From an uncultured Clostridia bacterium (GTDB lineage: Bacteria; Bacillota; Clostridia; Christensenellales; CAG-1252), in the NCBI GenBank assembly GCA_946625545.1, contig CAMOTC010000004.1, positions 1 to 40,062 of the forward strand: 40,062 nt of DNA, read 5' to 3'. Below are positions 37,601 through 38,734 of this stretch, piece by piece (position 1 is the stretch's first letter; every line of letters begins with the position of its first letter). The notes beneath the pieces were generated by a model, which did no database searches, was not told the DNA's origin, and saw only the letters and a list, made by a program, of their open reading frames with translations. A program made the translations under genes and the position numbers.

Positions 37601-38529
37601 ATGCCGAGGTCGATCATAAAGTCCGTGCCGTAGCCGATGGTGGGCTCGATGCTGACGAGCTTTCCGTTGAGAAGGTTCAGCGTCACGTCGCAGGTGAACT
37701 GCTGGAAGCTGTAGTCCAAAATCGTATTGACGGATACGCCGAAAAGCGCCTGCATCAACGGCGTGAAGGAATAGGTATCGAGAGCACCCTTGAGCTCCTT
37801 TAGCTTGCCCATAAGCACGTTGATCGCGGCGTTGAAGTCCGTTCTGAGGACGATCTGCGTCGCGTCGCCCTTCACCGTCTTGGTCACGTCCTTGATCGCC
37901 TGGGTGAGTCCCAACAACTCCGTAAGCGTGGAATTAATCACAGGGAGCTCCTTATTCATCACGCTGTCGTAGATGGATGATGCGGAGGAGCCTACATTCG
38001 AGAGGATGGTCACGATGTCGTGGAGGCTGAACTCGTCCATATAGATCGTGACGGCGCCGTTTTCATTGGGGATATTTACGTAGAAAACACTGCCGTAATA
38101 ATACAAGCCTAATACGAGCTCGCGCGTAAGAGAAGAATGTACTTCAAAAAACAACTCGGTCTTGGAATCGTCTCTGCGATCGTACTTGGTGGCAAACTCA
38201 GCGTACATATCGAAGGTATTACCGCTCTCCACTACGGTGATATTCTCCGATACGAACTTAAAGGCGATATTGTCGCTCGCGTCATCGACGTTGAGCGCTT
38301 CTTGGAGGTAGGTGAAAAACTCGGATACAGACGAATCCGACTTTTCACCTCCCGTAACGTCTATCTTTGTGGTCCCTCCACCTCCGGAAGAACCCCCGCC
38401 CTCTCCCGACGAATCGGGAGGATTGGATAAGATCGCGGACGACTGCGGCGCGCAAGCAAAGGCGACGAGCACGACCACGACACAAAGCAGTACGATAAGT
38501 AGCAATTTGGTGTGAAGATTTTTTGTCAT
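7699..38529 (-). CDS. Giant (~10,276 aa) repeat-containing, Cys-rich surface lipoprotein of unknown function
   Basis: Single ORF. The best start is the internal ATG at 38529 (MTKNLHTKLLLIVLLCVVVVLVAFAC|APQSS...), not 38556, because GGAGG sits 4 nt upstream of that ATG. Lipobox-type VAFAC. Ends ...EVVQNQTT-TGA at 7699..7701. Repeat architecture is visible in the translation. Confidence 0.95.
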   Translation of the reverse strand: MTKNLHTKLLLIVLLCVVVVLVAFACAPQSSAILSNPPDSSGEGGGSSGGGGTTKIDVTGGEKSDSSVSEFFTYLQEALNVDDASDNIAFKFVSENITVVESGNTFDMYAEFATKYDRRDDSKTELFFEVHSSLTRELVLGLYYYGSVFYVNIPNENGAVTIYMDEFSLHDIVTILSNVGSSASSIYDSVMNKELPVINSTLTELLGLTQAIKDVTKTVKGDATQIVLRTDFNAAINVLMGKLKELKGALDTYSFTPLMQALFGVSVNTILDYSFQQFTCDVTLNLLNGKLVSIEPTIGYGTDFMIDLGIDNVYYGDDTNSVGTIVFPEFNDYKRFGVTNLEFTLRLDLENASERTVTMDSLIGGFLKEYFDLESLGAFGERTFTLGKGTIGLLLDINATLDWNKNENNYIEVEIYERLSSGNKRIGTVYYVGTRSALYVDFSESKLPKFVYEGLNLASVIKRFAVETIASMLGTADENSSAGEEMREILTDTFAPGGTYKEALTNIVQNGTYSVSAAGGGTYVELDTLKLVQKILEAVANTLEMRPYGKRAIAVTADRAFLRNILGSMTATAKAAYEKELAKLESDSDLKKLTDAISDLETTIDEKKATKAEYEAAYNAATTLNDMDEYERLIKNITEEIETLETALETNKALAELREEEIASDLKSAENQFYLFASIHDGILKGEPSSGDIAIREIRVELGLLASGFGLYADVDVKLSEETHLRLALDRLSIGYEPVFNVPKDSFDPTGYATLEEFSAVSLSTTISVAGDTGDLKELNLGDALGGMIGELICVLGVKTADDAALSGGLDIKVDANLLFDPISISDYLNGENTKITLTDIEFAVNIYKRPNASTSDMSAANRLISIWYGRDSLSGESAIFVDATGVSISEDGDTIPRFMYRVRLEDIFAGALAAETEPMASLPAAASSEMTMDQILDIVGGMFGGLTLGDEISVQLADRLLATTLSLLLNKGASDGVIDLDSSSKVYIRTEGGIEIGARIALDTNTDGAVGYRNPYIDLHVGDISASLVRRSIIPQNVLVGANATYRDITELEAIYAQFDIDLDYHLSNMNYDFTDLMDALSENLENTSIGNLLANTALNLNIKEDFGGHFRARVGVNYFFTDGGSFTAKIEILKDNGILATLYYEGLYLYVDASGLMQLASDGGLTGLNIPKFRILVSTLSCGCECTDCLNAAFCDGTKCKSGCTCDCHSSVSAAEGSSPMDYLSLLDRIDLTDGGIVVKLVRDSLARVLTLMNVDGLGDSLPHLTPSLKVKLANGFGIGATIAYDDENYLSLDVSKLGVKFDKKNLGLKKDEYRDLDLSILSDFSAEISGALVLNVEAGAADSDAAIAAIVRELVKEVGFGVRVENKLKWDLSFDLKANVDMSEVDFDDLDTLVNMIPGSEVYFALYNNADAGSRKLMLMVYFDGATETVYLTAPWLGVGKVSYSVPLADLLSSAEAIALAEEDTTASPDALGKIADLILNERGIGVVFTGALLSEAIKVLMPDAGFDLANILHEINVGVGLNDGLSLNIGAILNGADLTAGITGLGFNVGERNDLKHLVFTTDTPGEEYVNIGTGKDIKFNSISAGVTATFDLESATFTDFDASETMHSIVDLFDLNKEVAAFIDALSLYLSADFPAKDRESGKLSAGTLIVRLDFNFFETLELRLVITTGEGEAVATLMYDGGEDILYVDLPIIGAPKTKVEGTGIMTLLPDVFSSTANAESVSALDCGCTCADCLAAGYCGHSLEDLTCTSSCDCTCHLPDLECGCMNRVCKIAGSCYHIDETSGEQVPNEGCHCSVHNPVTIIDYLNEIIDYVVLDGSTGLIGVVTKGNALATIASMLSLKIVFPELVMSAKVNVRDLGAVVGITGMQDEDVAFDLSVEVGDLLIDFRQRELLEDVSEYRDWQMLKVGFAMDADIAFVMDGTYAAYLTDYISENIPGESMKVVVGNNSAEDSVEVALGLEIAANVALNGFEHPDVELWLSFYAKAGEGDLYDKSSSLLSLYYNSNEETGGVSQEALYLAGTAYGAESSIKMSNIGVYDLVMDLLLPMIPTGGVSAAETDSVEPERIGGLVGGILGIAFSRDDDLVISADDGVLKLVLSLVNKDLGRLFPATEGVRVEVGEDGLAARLVFNEASNLTVEIADAELFFDKSFTELDSMREKIAGEAGITVGAAPMSDAGAFHLSGKISVQANTGVTEDENGDPIDEYFGSTEGGYLGALNFLLRSDAKHNVNYSVSADVAVTGLKMDGIHLNAFDLASIRQIAANALANVKLQATIVVRDHNAEDEIVLAVYYTFDEVDSIYIVVPAFNLRLKVEDVLPLEALLASLVGGEETQGEVAAAESGAAVGGFRAEDIFKLVDRVALSDEALALDLSSQILSRLFLMGGIEITLPEIKTAITLGQLAFAESGVERGIEIKVISSLIPQFNGDIRLGDFDVTLEKEGVDLFTPYSAVFGRMDTYSTIDSLQAKVEFEADLSYGLGENQSNQDGNAWAFDALLKDIDAGIGIIDSLKGHYKLTVSAIANIAEGADSLYGLEIYIVLYSVNEGEHGTEYTKQFSIYYGKGVLGLNFETLLGIEPFELELDLGSMISGGSSSAETDDAAADQQDKSLYKKLTEIVTRLSGVIRLHVKEKSAVLNLSGNVLHTALLALGYENYFPITAEGVTSLNTPAMNAFAEGDYTVVLTYDDNDKESFTYKHAYRHDLYSVYLADAEVHAIRYQGQGVSGVFYSERDWSALFDLNVKAQTIAWARGATFESLPLGTYTITIVKTGGKDPEIFSMEKKVASSTYKEGLNLTGHTIRQIEIKKGDTLLRTLVPTEDMLAEGKELIGDYFAINAYGGFLDLEFGSEGIRAKVALKDDTYLELSITDIDIDMAGGSVDRIDKSGKGETYTSNIRSIYFDFSVDLAVAAAKGYKLDLDESLGDLLEGVLGGLFDNRNINFYAEKDADLNYRLDVQASVKIQGKSVDLAHSELAVTVVELNEEAEDREILTVYYVGTQDPNGALYISIPYFDLRLKVDEVNFVEKIESLGLFGSKSSASAAESEDSSENSPSIASLIGSMLLGVNIYDAYLDDTVPYDGSRFYGVQALFAEQALNVLLNLAGFEKFSLPALKDTSSLKLFIDKEETKFLEAYLEFETTKHSSVKVTVNQPDIQLNKKMTYKNNLGTYVSISEAGSLTLDLAMSFTIDSDKDNNIDIASLVNLLLEDANSDSLIVKTDHSTAVYTFAASLNFSLQGVTETVLGDMTMKEMFRSMLKNLYAHITLDRTVDGGENRLLEAYFYNSCLYLDLSALGMPKAALPMNLADLIPEETSTPSAAETEGGLICGCENQACVNAASHPDLTHPCRNGLGGVYTGCSCRYCSLDSDIEEAFNIYYTSRGILAKMETALFAAALKALDIDATLNVSFNARVNLDDGLSATVILHGVDETSAPAHTSATLAVTKPKVVLGGVIEEMLEDTSDYGYLNDLRNIGVEFTIEIDTLFNRSSTAEHYLINGFIADLFRYGTGNATAELPVNLSDDIKGKLLLHVAANIDFADLNRSEILLEITNRKDGKDTEWVTVYYGGEYDLIVNLPIVDDTFNMTFNVNLEKLLGDSTTAMIHNLPKTISDAIYGVVGSEAVAAAEAEKPNSVIELAFSVIDNLYFSSTGRIALNAARTVIEDFSEYMLGSTITLGDMQYLEIYADLLNREIGLSTAIKNTAEAPDNTFSIALKDYSFELVKREIDFDKSQYNTLEDYEFLYVKASGVIEYDLPDGVYDIGGLIRSIAEGVEIPVTFEGLKGDLQIVVQMNICVEELKRSELRIDILWNGNYILQAYMDVIRGEIYISLPWFDVQKFLIKGVDTSFISELFPSAKGDEVSEAAGAMGVDLASSAAAKYVALLARVVDSIMISDNETDTSATFTINSKFVEILLSEFASSLKLELPITFDTSTMVLQKHPADVDKKYSVDFNFNFKNLYQVASASAPAGYIRGSLALENCGFMNVNIRPDITQNVTAFTPLLDYDEDEPLILENISVKTELYLDAHFLEQQLNMDGLMMYIFGDGFDLKSEKVDAIFRLEIQGTFNIRRLARSELLVNLYMSSPDPSDPTKYNESLFVRGYYVGLDEAIYIDAPLLGLYGIKATGIDISSLIGGGEETVVNDDPSALDCGCDCEACLTNGSCFGLKDGIVTKLCGDDCNCTHCVVPGCTCRNKVCVAMGSCYDQDGVKRCDSDCGCHLLSCGCDNEECYFSRGCVGAIKHCEEDCLCSCCAVPGCHCKNEECVAAGRCYDIDGNKICEAGTCSCSTLLCGCSDTDCQNRGTCYRNGVRTCDGKECSCACTALEDGCNCKTCAENGGCIAADGSILCGEECSCEHCTLPCGCSDPYCVAVGGCGVNGMYCLGGCECTCHLPAPCACNKPECKEKGCIIGYRNAYIIAADQTKAYYDAGLKAYVRADDDSIQLSEDDLVVDPVTHRPIIASIDAIHRDGCDLENCDCYTDTYHFSCFCKDPECIKHGRCIKCYRLVAGKVKPICYCDKNVVKKFDGLKVSEILSVTFDDGVHTPKTLPGDDWKSYMTIVDGVVAINDTNDNILALEGYGWNITIETSSGTYEFYFELASGPLTTDSCKCHNNVLACYCTDPAHIRAGVCPAGCEYCNGACHTYRSDKYAEAFAKMKITPAGLSFITTNSFLSTIFYVFSGNTISDVDVPRISVDFAVNYITRNKTVEFPPETVEFTPETVKKVVMKGKHDLGGDYETVTLTGAEIADYMTIEEGKVTFTDANAKLDALTDYAWEISFYGEADSLLAETEYAMYTGETESFLAHLALRADIVIEQYKDGAYTGETSSLGISFGGIELKSGKSTFTVYDAQGKVDPVTSEPLEADFATYQTFDKLQKITVQTDLHLEIHPEDTNVELGPMLNGLFPGIDTLMQVIVDTSNWTQDTLINFGVKAALDLNDLRKTQLMLTVTESTALGDKLLAFFYYDGEEDSPTLYINIPILGVQGTYFENVSIFDFYTEAQPDLDCGCGENHKCKNVLCIDNGSCYDEYGVRICDGVNCGCECALYECGCNCGECSKAGVCDGTKCGGGCTCTHHESAAAASSATLSCGCSDPVCVAYGSCTPICTYNCDGTCHYITTDATPLSCGCTDPICLLRGSCYEACKNCSGGSCHNKEKAAELFGSNITLSERIYGILAHFTSVTISESAGVQIEAKPSLITTLLVALGQDLDIDVLNNVGTVLVGFKVDANTDISINAEIDLGASRSHLRLTADNIKVDLNKNLLEVPSQAIVGSLQDYIRMNLKSYVNISLSGEMNIATQEAVIDLGRTVSALLGAQSDFELAFIEGPVKLGYKIAANVSLGAVDITGVLAGKTLNVQEVLETAQALVEIIDLTNNRTFLSLYLEDGIAYVNLGIIKSAPPMKVDLKSLLSFTEEDYIAMGEEEDLETKTYEVSYTLDLPEVVTIGRMYHYIEDESPDFLVALKGYEVTSAILVNDVTKHKTEIGTEELDKYFTFSYVSDNINHRYVNSIVAMAETKEVRDLVKDGENYYTVYLITEGGVTSFSLKVASHDAYTKGGKRTISLLMGLLGNITFKFDEFMIGLNRNSVKVIEEFLGMSLNAPSVDIAAYLGKKDSETVYIGATLGMKGEEGKGIDVDLRIGNFNIGIGQADLLASLHEYNVMRTHVEVVHDEERDADVTAIKADDYSDLMNIGSAYASLTAEITVNASGDTTISSSQNSEIFDPDGALFTFGDTFRDMLGNVLINLGIDSSLNGTYRVTLRGYLKNLDFETLSLSDIEAYLKIEEKINSIDYDEIMTIYYDGTYIYLNLNPARFPYVTLPATRIRLDSAISYWRGQDEVEVAAAESDGSVASIVRLIGGATIGNGWIALHLSENFMGGILAMISPEFNNISLLIDETTLKVNLLQGEIEFDLETAGDFKPESYVIYGRDSFARAKKISESEAYIEVYNGGAFKGMEGDYLLSASIGGSSVEIPFNVSELKREYIFTDPNVWNEMLEITDGSFSIPSGKFATGSYHVVFTMEDGSLKAGDAICNISGSADAKEVAGLVAENIKSVKITTNHLRLPIDAELLKGKDNNSYTSLSTLVFEEVDAAKVSGSLELADFVQASNGGGITVKKEAVAALGGNGYYAYFFTDSARAVENKWVSAVENTTLQVEGVTVDTLRKIIFVRDYSGESDVPEFKSYAIESVEDESIFLDYKGNVYTDYAAKQSLDVSLSVRDLVFTIPQGETPTLYDQAREKTYVYNYKTGDVTANSSLDLANYADWQEQIFYLTTTLMIETDFESTGSSLAGGYELFGNRTVGLGSVIDQVVGILRMQNGIDETVSLKAEIKIVANDPYLAEALFTLAIEGKSPIYLYYKGMGEGNKSYLYVDLTHYHLGNFKLELDLVTPVLDLFEIGGQDSNYSSLGEEKLACGCTNPECVLAHGCIKEENNKRVVRCKGTDCTCSHCVLSCGCTDETCLLNGGCYKDGVRICNGDTCSCKCSYLECGCTNSGCIARGSCYGASGVLLCRACNSSFCQEAGECRFDQYCQYRNSTEYYMADVIDPATGEPIIDPDTGLPYQVKRRLPCSCSHCALKCGCTDQACIDNHGCYRDGVLICAEECTCNCTENASVPDNSSQSIPFSKYLPYMDSIISAVQIGNKMSMIVLNPNVYNNLLLMLGYKTFLCDENLAYLRAELHATTAGGMQDTFVKIASKEEGKYDVSVALTGFKAQSVVKQNATQYASFSSTYDFASKVEGYENYPLANEMEIRFATTIDFALSGGEETLPIGLNDLLGSLLGLEEKDVATLTVDNSTVKTELNLRIHMEMFINLKHSKQTELMLEISQVNKSTGNATLSIGVYYINAEDTAYVTLPIFGLSGLKITGLDLSDILADALDVKIWSDLSKAASESNAAAGEDGDSSLKNALWLLLGTDLDDEKALPNVLLDYIRAINESGENYQSEYSNAAKLVLSLGNSRAGVGLNLSFLMVLMDMLEVELPSQLLSILETYPSDFNAEVYYDGADTTSLTGWSIGANAYFKKNEASPRDEIGVSADNTKWMGMTLKIRDVEAEVGKDNALTRYVRGAATKTVIVMPDANKAAENDSKTGFKYTPKRYRGYANTNYARYKDLTDYSDIMEIDILNLDIAGQLVFDLKSEGDEEYVSNTTLAFFNAMVEEMLGMDAGSFHVNRNVSNTWTFDVILKLNLNFKDFSKTQLKMELRMDDGPNDLLLAAVYYDGKTLTEDGGRLYLNVADLGLVKLRATGVNLEQALSQLLDVDLSEGKLSILKDAFDVQSLGELITQKIRSKTNVTKDADLEDETKGENEGEISNAESDEEYHANIKLVLEALALQEKMQNPYKVSLTIDGTTLERLVKAFEMDENLVGRAMARAGVPRDFSATVGFTLDEGLKDLGAEITAPDKMQSGTRDNLISVKLTTFNYDYTSSAVSMFEEGAFDNYSALPMGGSVGLTNHNGENWLGGLIETVLNGIYPPAGEDPDDETYRSNSMRLKLTQYTDYTDKNATLVTKQKRSALLQITRDASRHPHSLRATMFDVLTDYTESPGLVDVGKDAVAIYEEGWAAVPGMVKDVVQLIAGQINKVSVFYIDGDIRLYIQFYISIFGIESLTWNPGIETPSIYTLDISELVSGKMKNDYDEPEEIEGGDEAVSDAEIEAAKEHPITGITLSLGYGLIDDTMGTIMDQTQQNKTGLGTEAPETVSCLRVDIDALVVRDILKKLNSMVMNIGNVPSTVPSRATYGTYQAIMNMLENWIKDAIKGIANNVVTRVVGRVAAKAASALLDNVLGDQLIHVLAKIFPFVEPSKGDTCYLLVEFDTNKPSFSEDKVLIRKLLFRASSKRTGEYSQLILTNAGIRLGVVDGNRVEIDFDGETERTLTDVFNIDLDGNGVADYLQDLPKKAKVYYEPGTTSADDEPDDVSIIWTDSTFVIDPTGGKTETIARPSDGSDKIATSYNIIGSILNYNKYVPLNVPYSAIRLVKYSNVAGKVTPLIKGEHIELPLRITPDMVNNLDTYLPNVVMVYMTDGYGENGMYYTFDGREEGGNVVKWDYSAVSDSYDGGEYIIKLTFGDGNTKNYHVDVPVEVIPQKLSAINAFGFSDDDKKIIVGNSLTYEAGEKPTLPDRVYAEFGTLGSKLYEIHWVEDEFTSKYAGATYYVNAYIGNTEIGYHLYENIPIVFKSKVIAGYKLVDENSDDATQEVYDLVFNPYDIEEADGKPKSLSLHSYPRYVYLNFEGDVDQSGAPVYTPCLVDWNLDNVVNHYSGNSNSFAVFRYGDENIGYQYVKVFVTIKEMVFTSSMLEQKELKINTDIDPMYLYVDDNKKETRPVVAYKTSSGVVFERDSRGNVIDYDPTDLKNYPSTVTIHYGAGDDEICTFTGDDVKWDTSGIVVRYDAGVCYAKLTVGNEAGGYQVIDVPITIEDRSITAIDLSMIREKYEFDPYLEDVDAAKWYPTNEYGAEKKAIVVFSSQAAQAYPMTWDLSRIEQSYKGGTSVAYARVGSDAAGWQMVPFTIVVKERIIDKMQIEAFVFDPYDASVNPLLVDDEDSPYPSSAIAVFKDDSTHRFSNLKWDISEIYKIWNYKGGETSVVVKFGNEYGGYQTYNVPVKVECREISSVDINEGNVIVFDPYGGIDPRLEDNYYKQLNVTFSTGEKGVVDVIWDLGNVINNYNGYKGGEYSVSIRVGNSVCGYQNLGGITVRILNREIVGSSMVTQKIDVYSDKDLATTVTVTFADGTQRTMPVTWINENFRTDINAPDFPNWNEEAGIDDQTKFRADARIGDSIGGYQIVRDVPVRVYKRIAKALYIDNVLWSKEDSDTLEIDYTKHYFTFDPYDGKMDLPSTVQIYFDDGTDTYMKAVWDTSNITMNLKGGVYGGNSQTTGAILRLGNARTGHIEIEFMVVVKNREVAKSDLMGFGNKEDMIPSIYSSYDPETHTGELLSSIVNDPYLGSGFPNTVWIEFKKSGIESITWSDPLEKIIGNWNIEYTKDASGNKIPVRASIKLGSAKAGYEIYYFDVTTVYRKITVPSDQIVTVDPYQVGLDATLTVNVGGAVKYNEATGKYEALPVSVCGCTCPTCLAAGYCGTVDPDTGVITVRSECTCDCRCKGQTMTMKTDWSKSTIHYDYPVYHPELCDEETGEYIELVEVYVGNQTCGYQKCYVKVVVQNKRVQSISVEEFEIDPYDYSTLPASTNVTFMDDTSGELPLSANIASAIKDPSNTNTGFYQGGKYTVTAYLGDRIGGYQAFPITLIVKDRTIDKIEIDGAVVSGEGNALEIKPYADNGTTKRPEKAVTAVFTDGSKAELKALWNSININYTYQGGEQSGLILLVGNAEGGYQRIAVNVRMLKADAVSAKGKEGYLYNTFLEKSGLPEEIVVTFSDDSYVESMTLTVVEWGEKGTIDDATRTYRTTAKIGDAVVGYQWIPVELDLAEIELRKVVGTTYQIDGYTELNYHSDGRLRKADGSFFTVTGQIGDDLYQSLYVKLLETPIYTYTGDTLSVAIEVGNALTGYFSETSSGETLYLTLTVIPEVVTDLVAGDGVTLLREYFTDRSLDPYAMPDIVTGGKISALIVGGAVVELPIYSVTFKKEGEDVFKDHVSYEGGQYLMRVEVGTVKRGLQIKEYVITVSEKRLESVSELGDMLVDPYTYRLPDVVTVTFTDGGTATLPVVYRKNSVDGATFSNDDFRYSGGSFDVVAIIDPERAGGTQTYSFKLNVKQMYYSKLHTGVLISIDQVNLDLDLPTVIELEMRSGEVVYASTTNGLINNGDWKITVKDGKYMITLPEGGDAGSWDFSEVDLGYEGGSYYATYNYGNKAAGYQAIKIPVVVSEKVIDLDKLQYIETTSAGTLTLKPFGNPREIEAAVGEYFDLPTELWVIFKDGGRMQRSVVWDGSDVDLTKPGRYEIRTTIFEQTITVYLTLTEARKVVSDDVSDVYVAARGGSYELPTTIRQNIYVRASSGSYYPSETPASARSITWGSKPSSAVEDKYVITGTVSNGTFSWERTITLYVYSTYVNYIDSLKASAALGTSAGENVVTIEVGSPLSPADLPEVNVVVYEGEAATVKTTAAIWYYGTPEDGLSLVDTNIAGSVYVLTGIIKNRAGEPITYKNGEALRFTIKVDESVDLKTRYEAGDNTFSYGETEHVRVSTDRNVKITAIEYKKDGVTVAGVTYDAAGDPVGDNTYPRDAGDYTAYVTLSGFGKVETVEIPYHVIKKVISADEIVVIGLRARYTGEKEYTVGYGSRYNVPLVATYEIAEGETGTLTDGIPSAVGKYKVTIVVDSMNYELSEPVVVYFEVVQNQTT
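7702..14600 (-). repeat. C-terminal region of the giant protein: about 17 Ig-like units of ~80-110 aa
   Basis: Recurring protein pattern: [FVI]DPY ... V.F.DG ... W(D).S.I...Y.GG.Y.....GN...GYQ.....V.V..R.I. Examples: GNEAGGYQVIDVPITIEDRSI, GNEYGGYQTYNVPVKVECREI, GDRIGGYQAFPITLIVKDRTI, GNKAAGYQAIKIPVVVSEKVI. Resembles bacterial Ig-like group 4 domains by eye. Boundaries approximate. Confidence 0.8.
11281..11388 (-). other. Cys-rich module cluster I (1 module, inside an Ig-like unit)
   Basis: CGCTCPTCLAAGYCGTVDPDTGVITVRSECTCDCRC. Confidence 0.85.
18739..19320 (-). other. Cys-rich module cluster II (several modules)
   Basis: CGCTNPECVLAHGCIKEENNKRVVRCKGTDCTCSHCVLSCGCTDETCLLNGGCYKDGVRICNGDTCSCKC...CGCTDQACIDNHGCYRDGVLICAEECTCNC. 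Confidence 0.9.
23098..23532 (-). other. Cys-rich module cluster III
   Basis: CGCGENHKCKNVLCIDNGSCYDEYGVRICDGVNCGCECALYECGCNCGECSKAGVCDGTKCGGGCTCTHHE...CGCSDPVCVAYGSC...CGCTDPICLLRGSCYEACKNCSGGSCH. Confidence 0.9.
24622..24723 (-). other. Cys-rich module cluster IV
   Basis: CKCHNNVLACYCTDPAHIRAGVCPAGCEYCNGAC. Confidence 0.85.
24994..25134 (-). other. Cys-rich module cluster V
   Basis: CDLENCDCYTDTYHFSCFCKDPECIKHGRCIKCYRLVAGKVKPICYC. Confidence 0.85.
25321..26091 (-). other. Cys-rich module cluster VI: densest array, about 8 modules and about 60 Cys in ~257 aa
   Basis: CGCDCEACLTNGSC...CNCTHCVVPGCTCRNKVCVAMGSCYDQDGVKRCDSDCGCHLLSCGCDNEECYFSRGC...CACNKPECKEKGC. Confidence 0.9.
28441..28551 (-). 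other. Cys-rich module cluster VII
   Basis: CGCENQACVNAASHPDLTHPCRNGLGGVYTGCSCRYC. Confidence 0.85.
33127..33333 (-). other. Cys-rich module cluster VIII (2 modules)
   Basis: CGCTCADCLAAGYCGHSLEDLTCTSSCDCTCHLPDLECGCMNRVCKIAGSCYHIDETSGEQVPNEGCHC. Confidence 0.9.
34900..34980 (-). other. Cys-rich module cluster IX (1 module)
   Basis: CGCECTDCLNAAFCDGTKCKSGCTCDC. Confidence 0.9.
36500..36825 (-). other. Predicted coiled-coil hairpin inserted in the giant protein
   Basis: AKAAYEKELAKLESDSDLKKLTDAISDLETTIDEKKATKAEYEAAYNAATTLNDMDEYERLIKNITEEIETLETALETNKALAELREEEIASDLKSAENQF: charged, heptad-compatible, unlike the surrounding beta-rich sequence. Confidence 0.7.
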
Positions 38530-38533
38530 AATT

Positions 38534-38538
38534 CCTCC
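38534..38538 (-). promoter_or_regulatory. Shine-Dalgarno GGAGG of the giant gene
   Basis: Minus strand ...TTGGAGGAATTATGACAAAA. Confidence 0.85.
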
Positions 38539-38591
38539 AAGACCGCATTCTCTCACGCGTATATGTAGCGCGCAAGTGAAAATACAGCTAT

Positions 38592-38620
38592 ATTTTAACG
38601 CGTACGCATATAGAAGTCAA
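38592..38620 (-). promoter_or_regulatory. SigmaA-type promoter of the giant lipoprotein gene
   Basis: Minus strand TTGACT (38615..38620) - 17 nt - TAAAAT (38592..38597). Lies 63 nt upstream of the ATG. Confidence 0.75.
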
Positions 38621-38684
38621 TATTTATTAATTTTTCTTATTGGTTTTTTCCGCAAGCGCACGTCGCTCGCGCCGCGTCAATAAT

Positions 38685-38716
38685 AAAAAAAAGCCCTTCC
38701 CCGCGAGGAGAAGGGC
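38685..38716 (-). terminator. Intrinsic terminator after the 280-aa lipoprotein gene
   Basis: Minus strand GCCCTTCTCCTCGCGGGGAAGGGCTTTTTTTTATT: GC-rich stem followed by a U-run. Confidence 0.92.
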
Positions 38717-38734
38717 GTCGTTTACGAGAGATGA

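Larger units (their letters stand above)
15100..38440 (-). repeat. N-terminal/central region of the giant protein: about 21 diverged beta-rich units, ~1 kb each
   Basis: Recurring core '(S/T)eL.l.I......L..YY.G....lYI.lP..g...k..gv.l..Ll' followed by an Ala/Ser/acidic linker (SAAE-like). Examples: YYDGEEDSPTLYINIPILGVQGTYFENVSIFDF; YYVGLDEAIYIDAPLLGLYGIKATGIDISSLI; YYINAEDTAYVTLPIFGLSGLKITGLDLSDIL. Unit count and boundaries are by eye. Confidence 0.7.

Noticed and set aside
7699-38529. Eukaryotic origin or contamination because of giant size and Cys-rich modules
   Set aside because: Bacterial SD, sigmaA-type promoter, lipobox, intrinsic terminators and CCA-encoding tRNA surround an intronless gene.
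38345-38575. 76-aa minus ORF at the head of the giant gene, and the alternative upstream starts at 38556 and 39613
   Set aside because: Out of frame with, or upstream of, clear signal-peptide starts; the SD (giant gene) and lipoprotein signals support 38529 and 39577.
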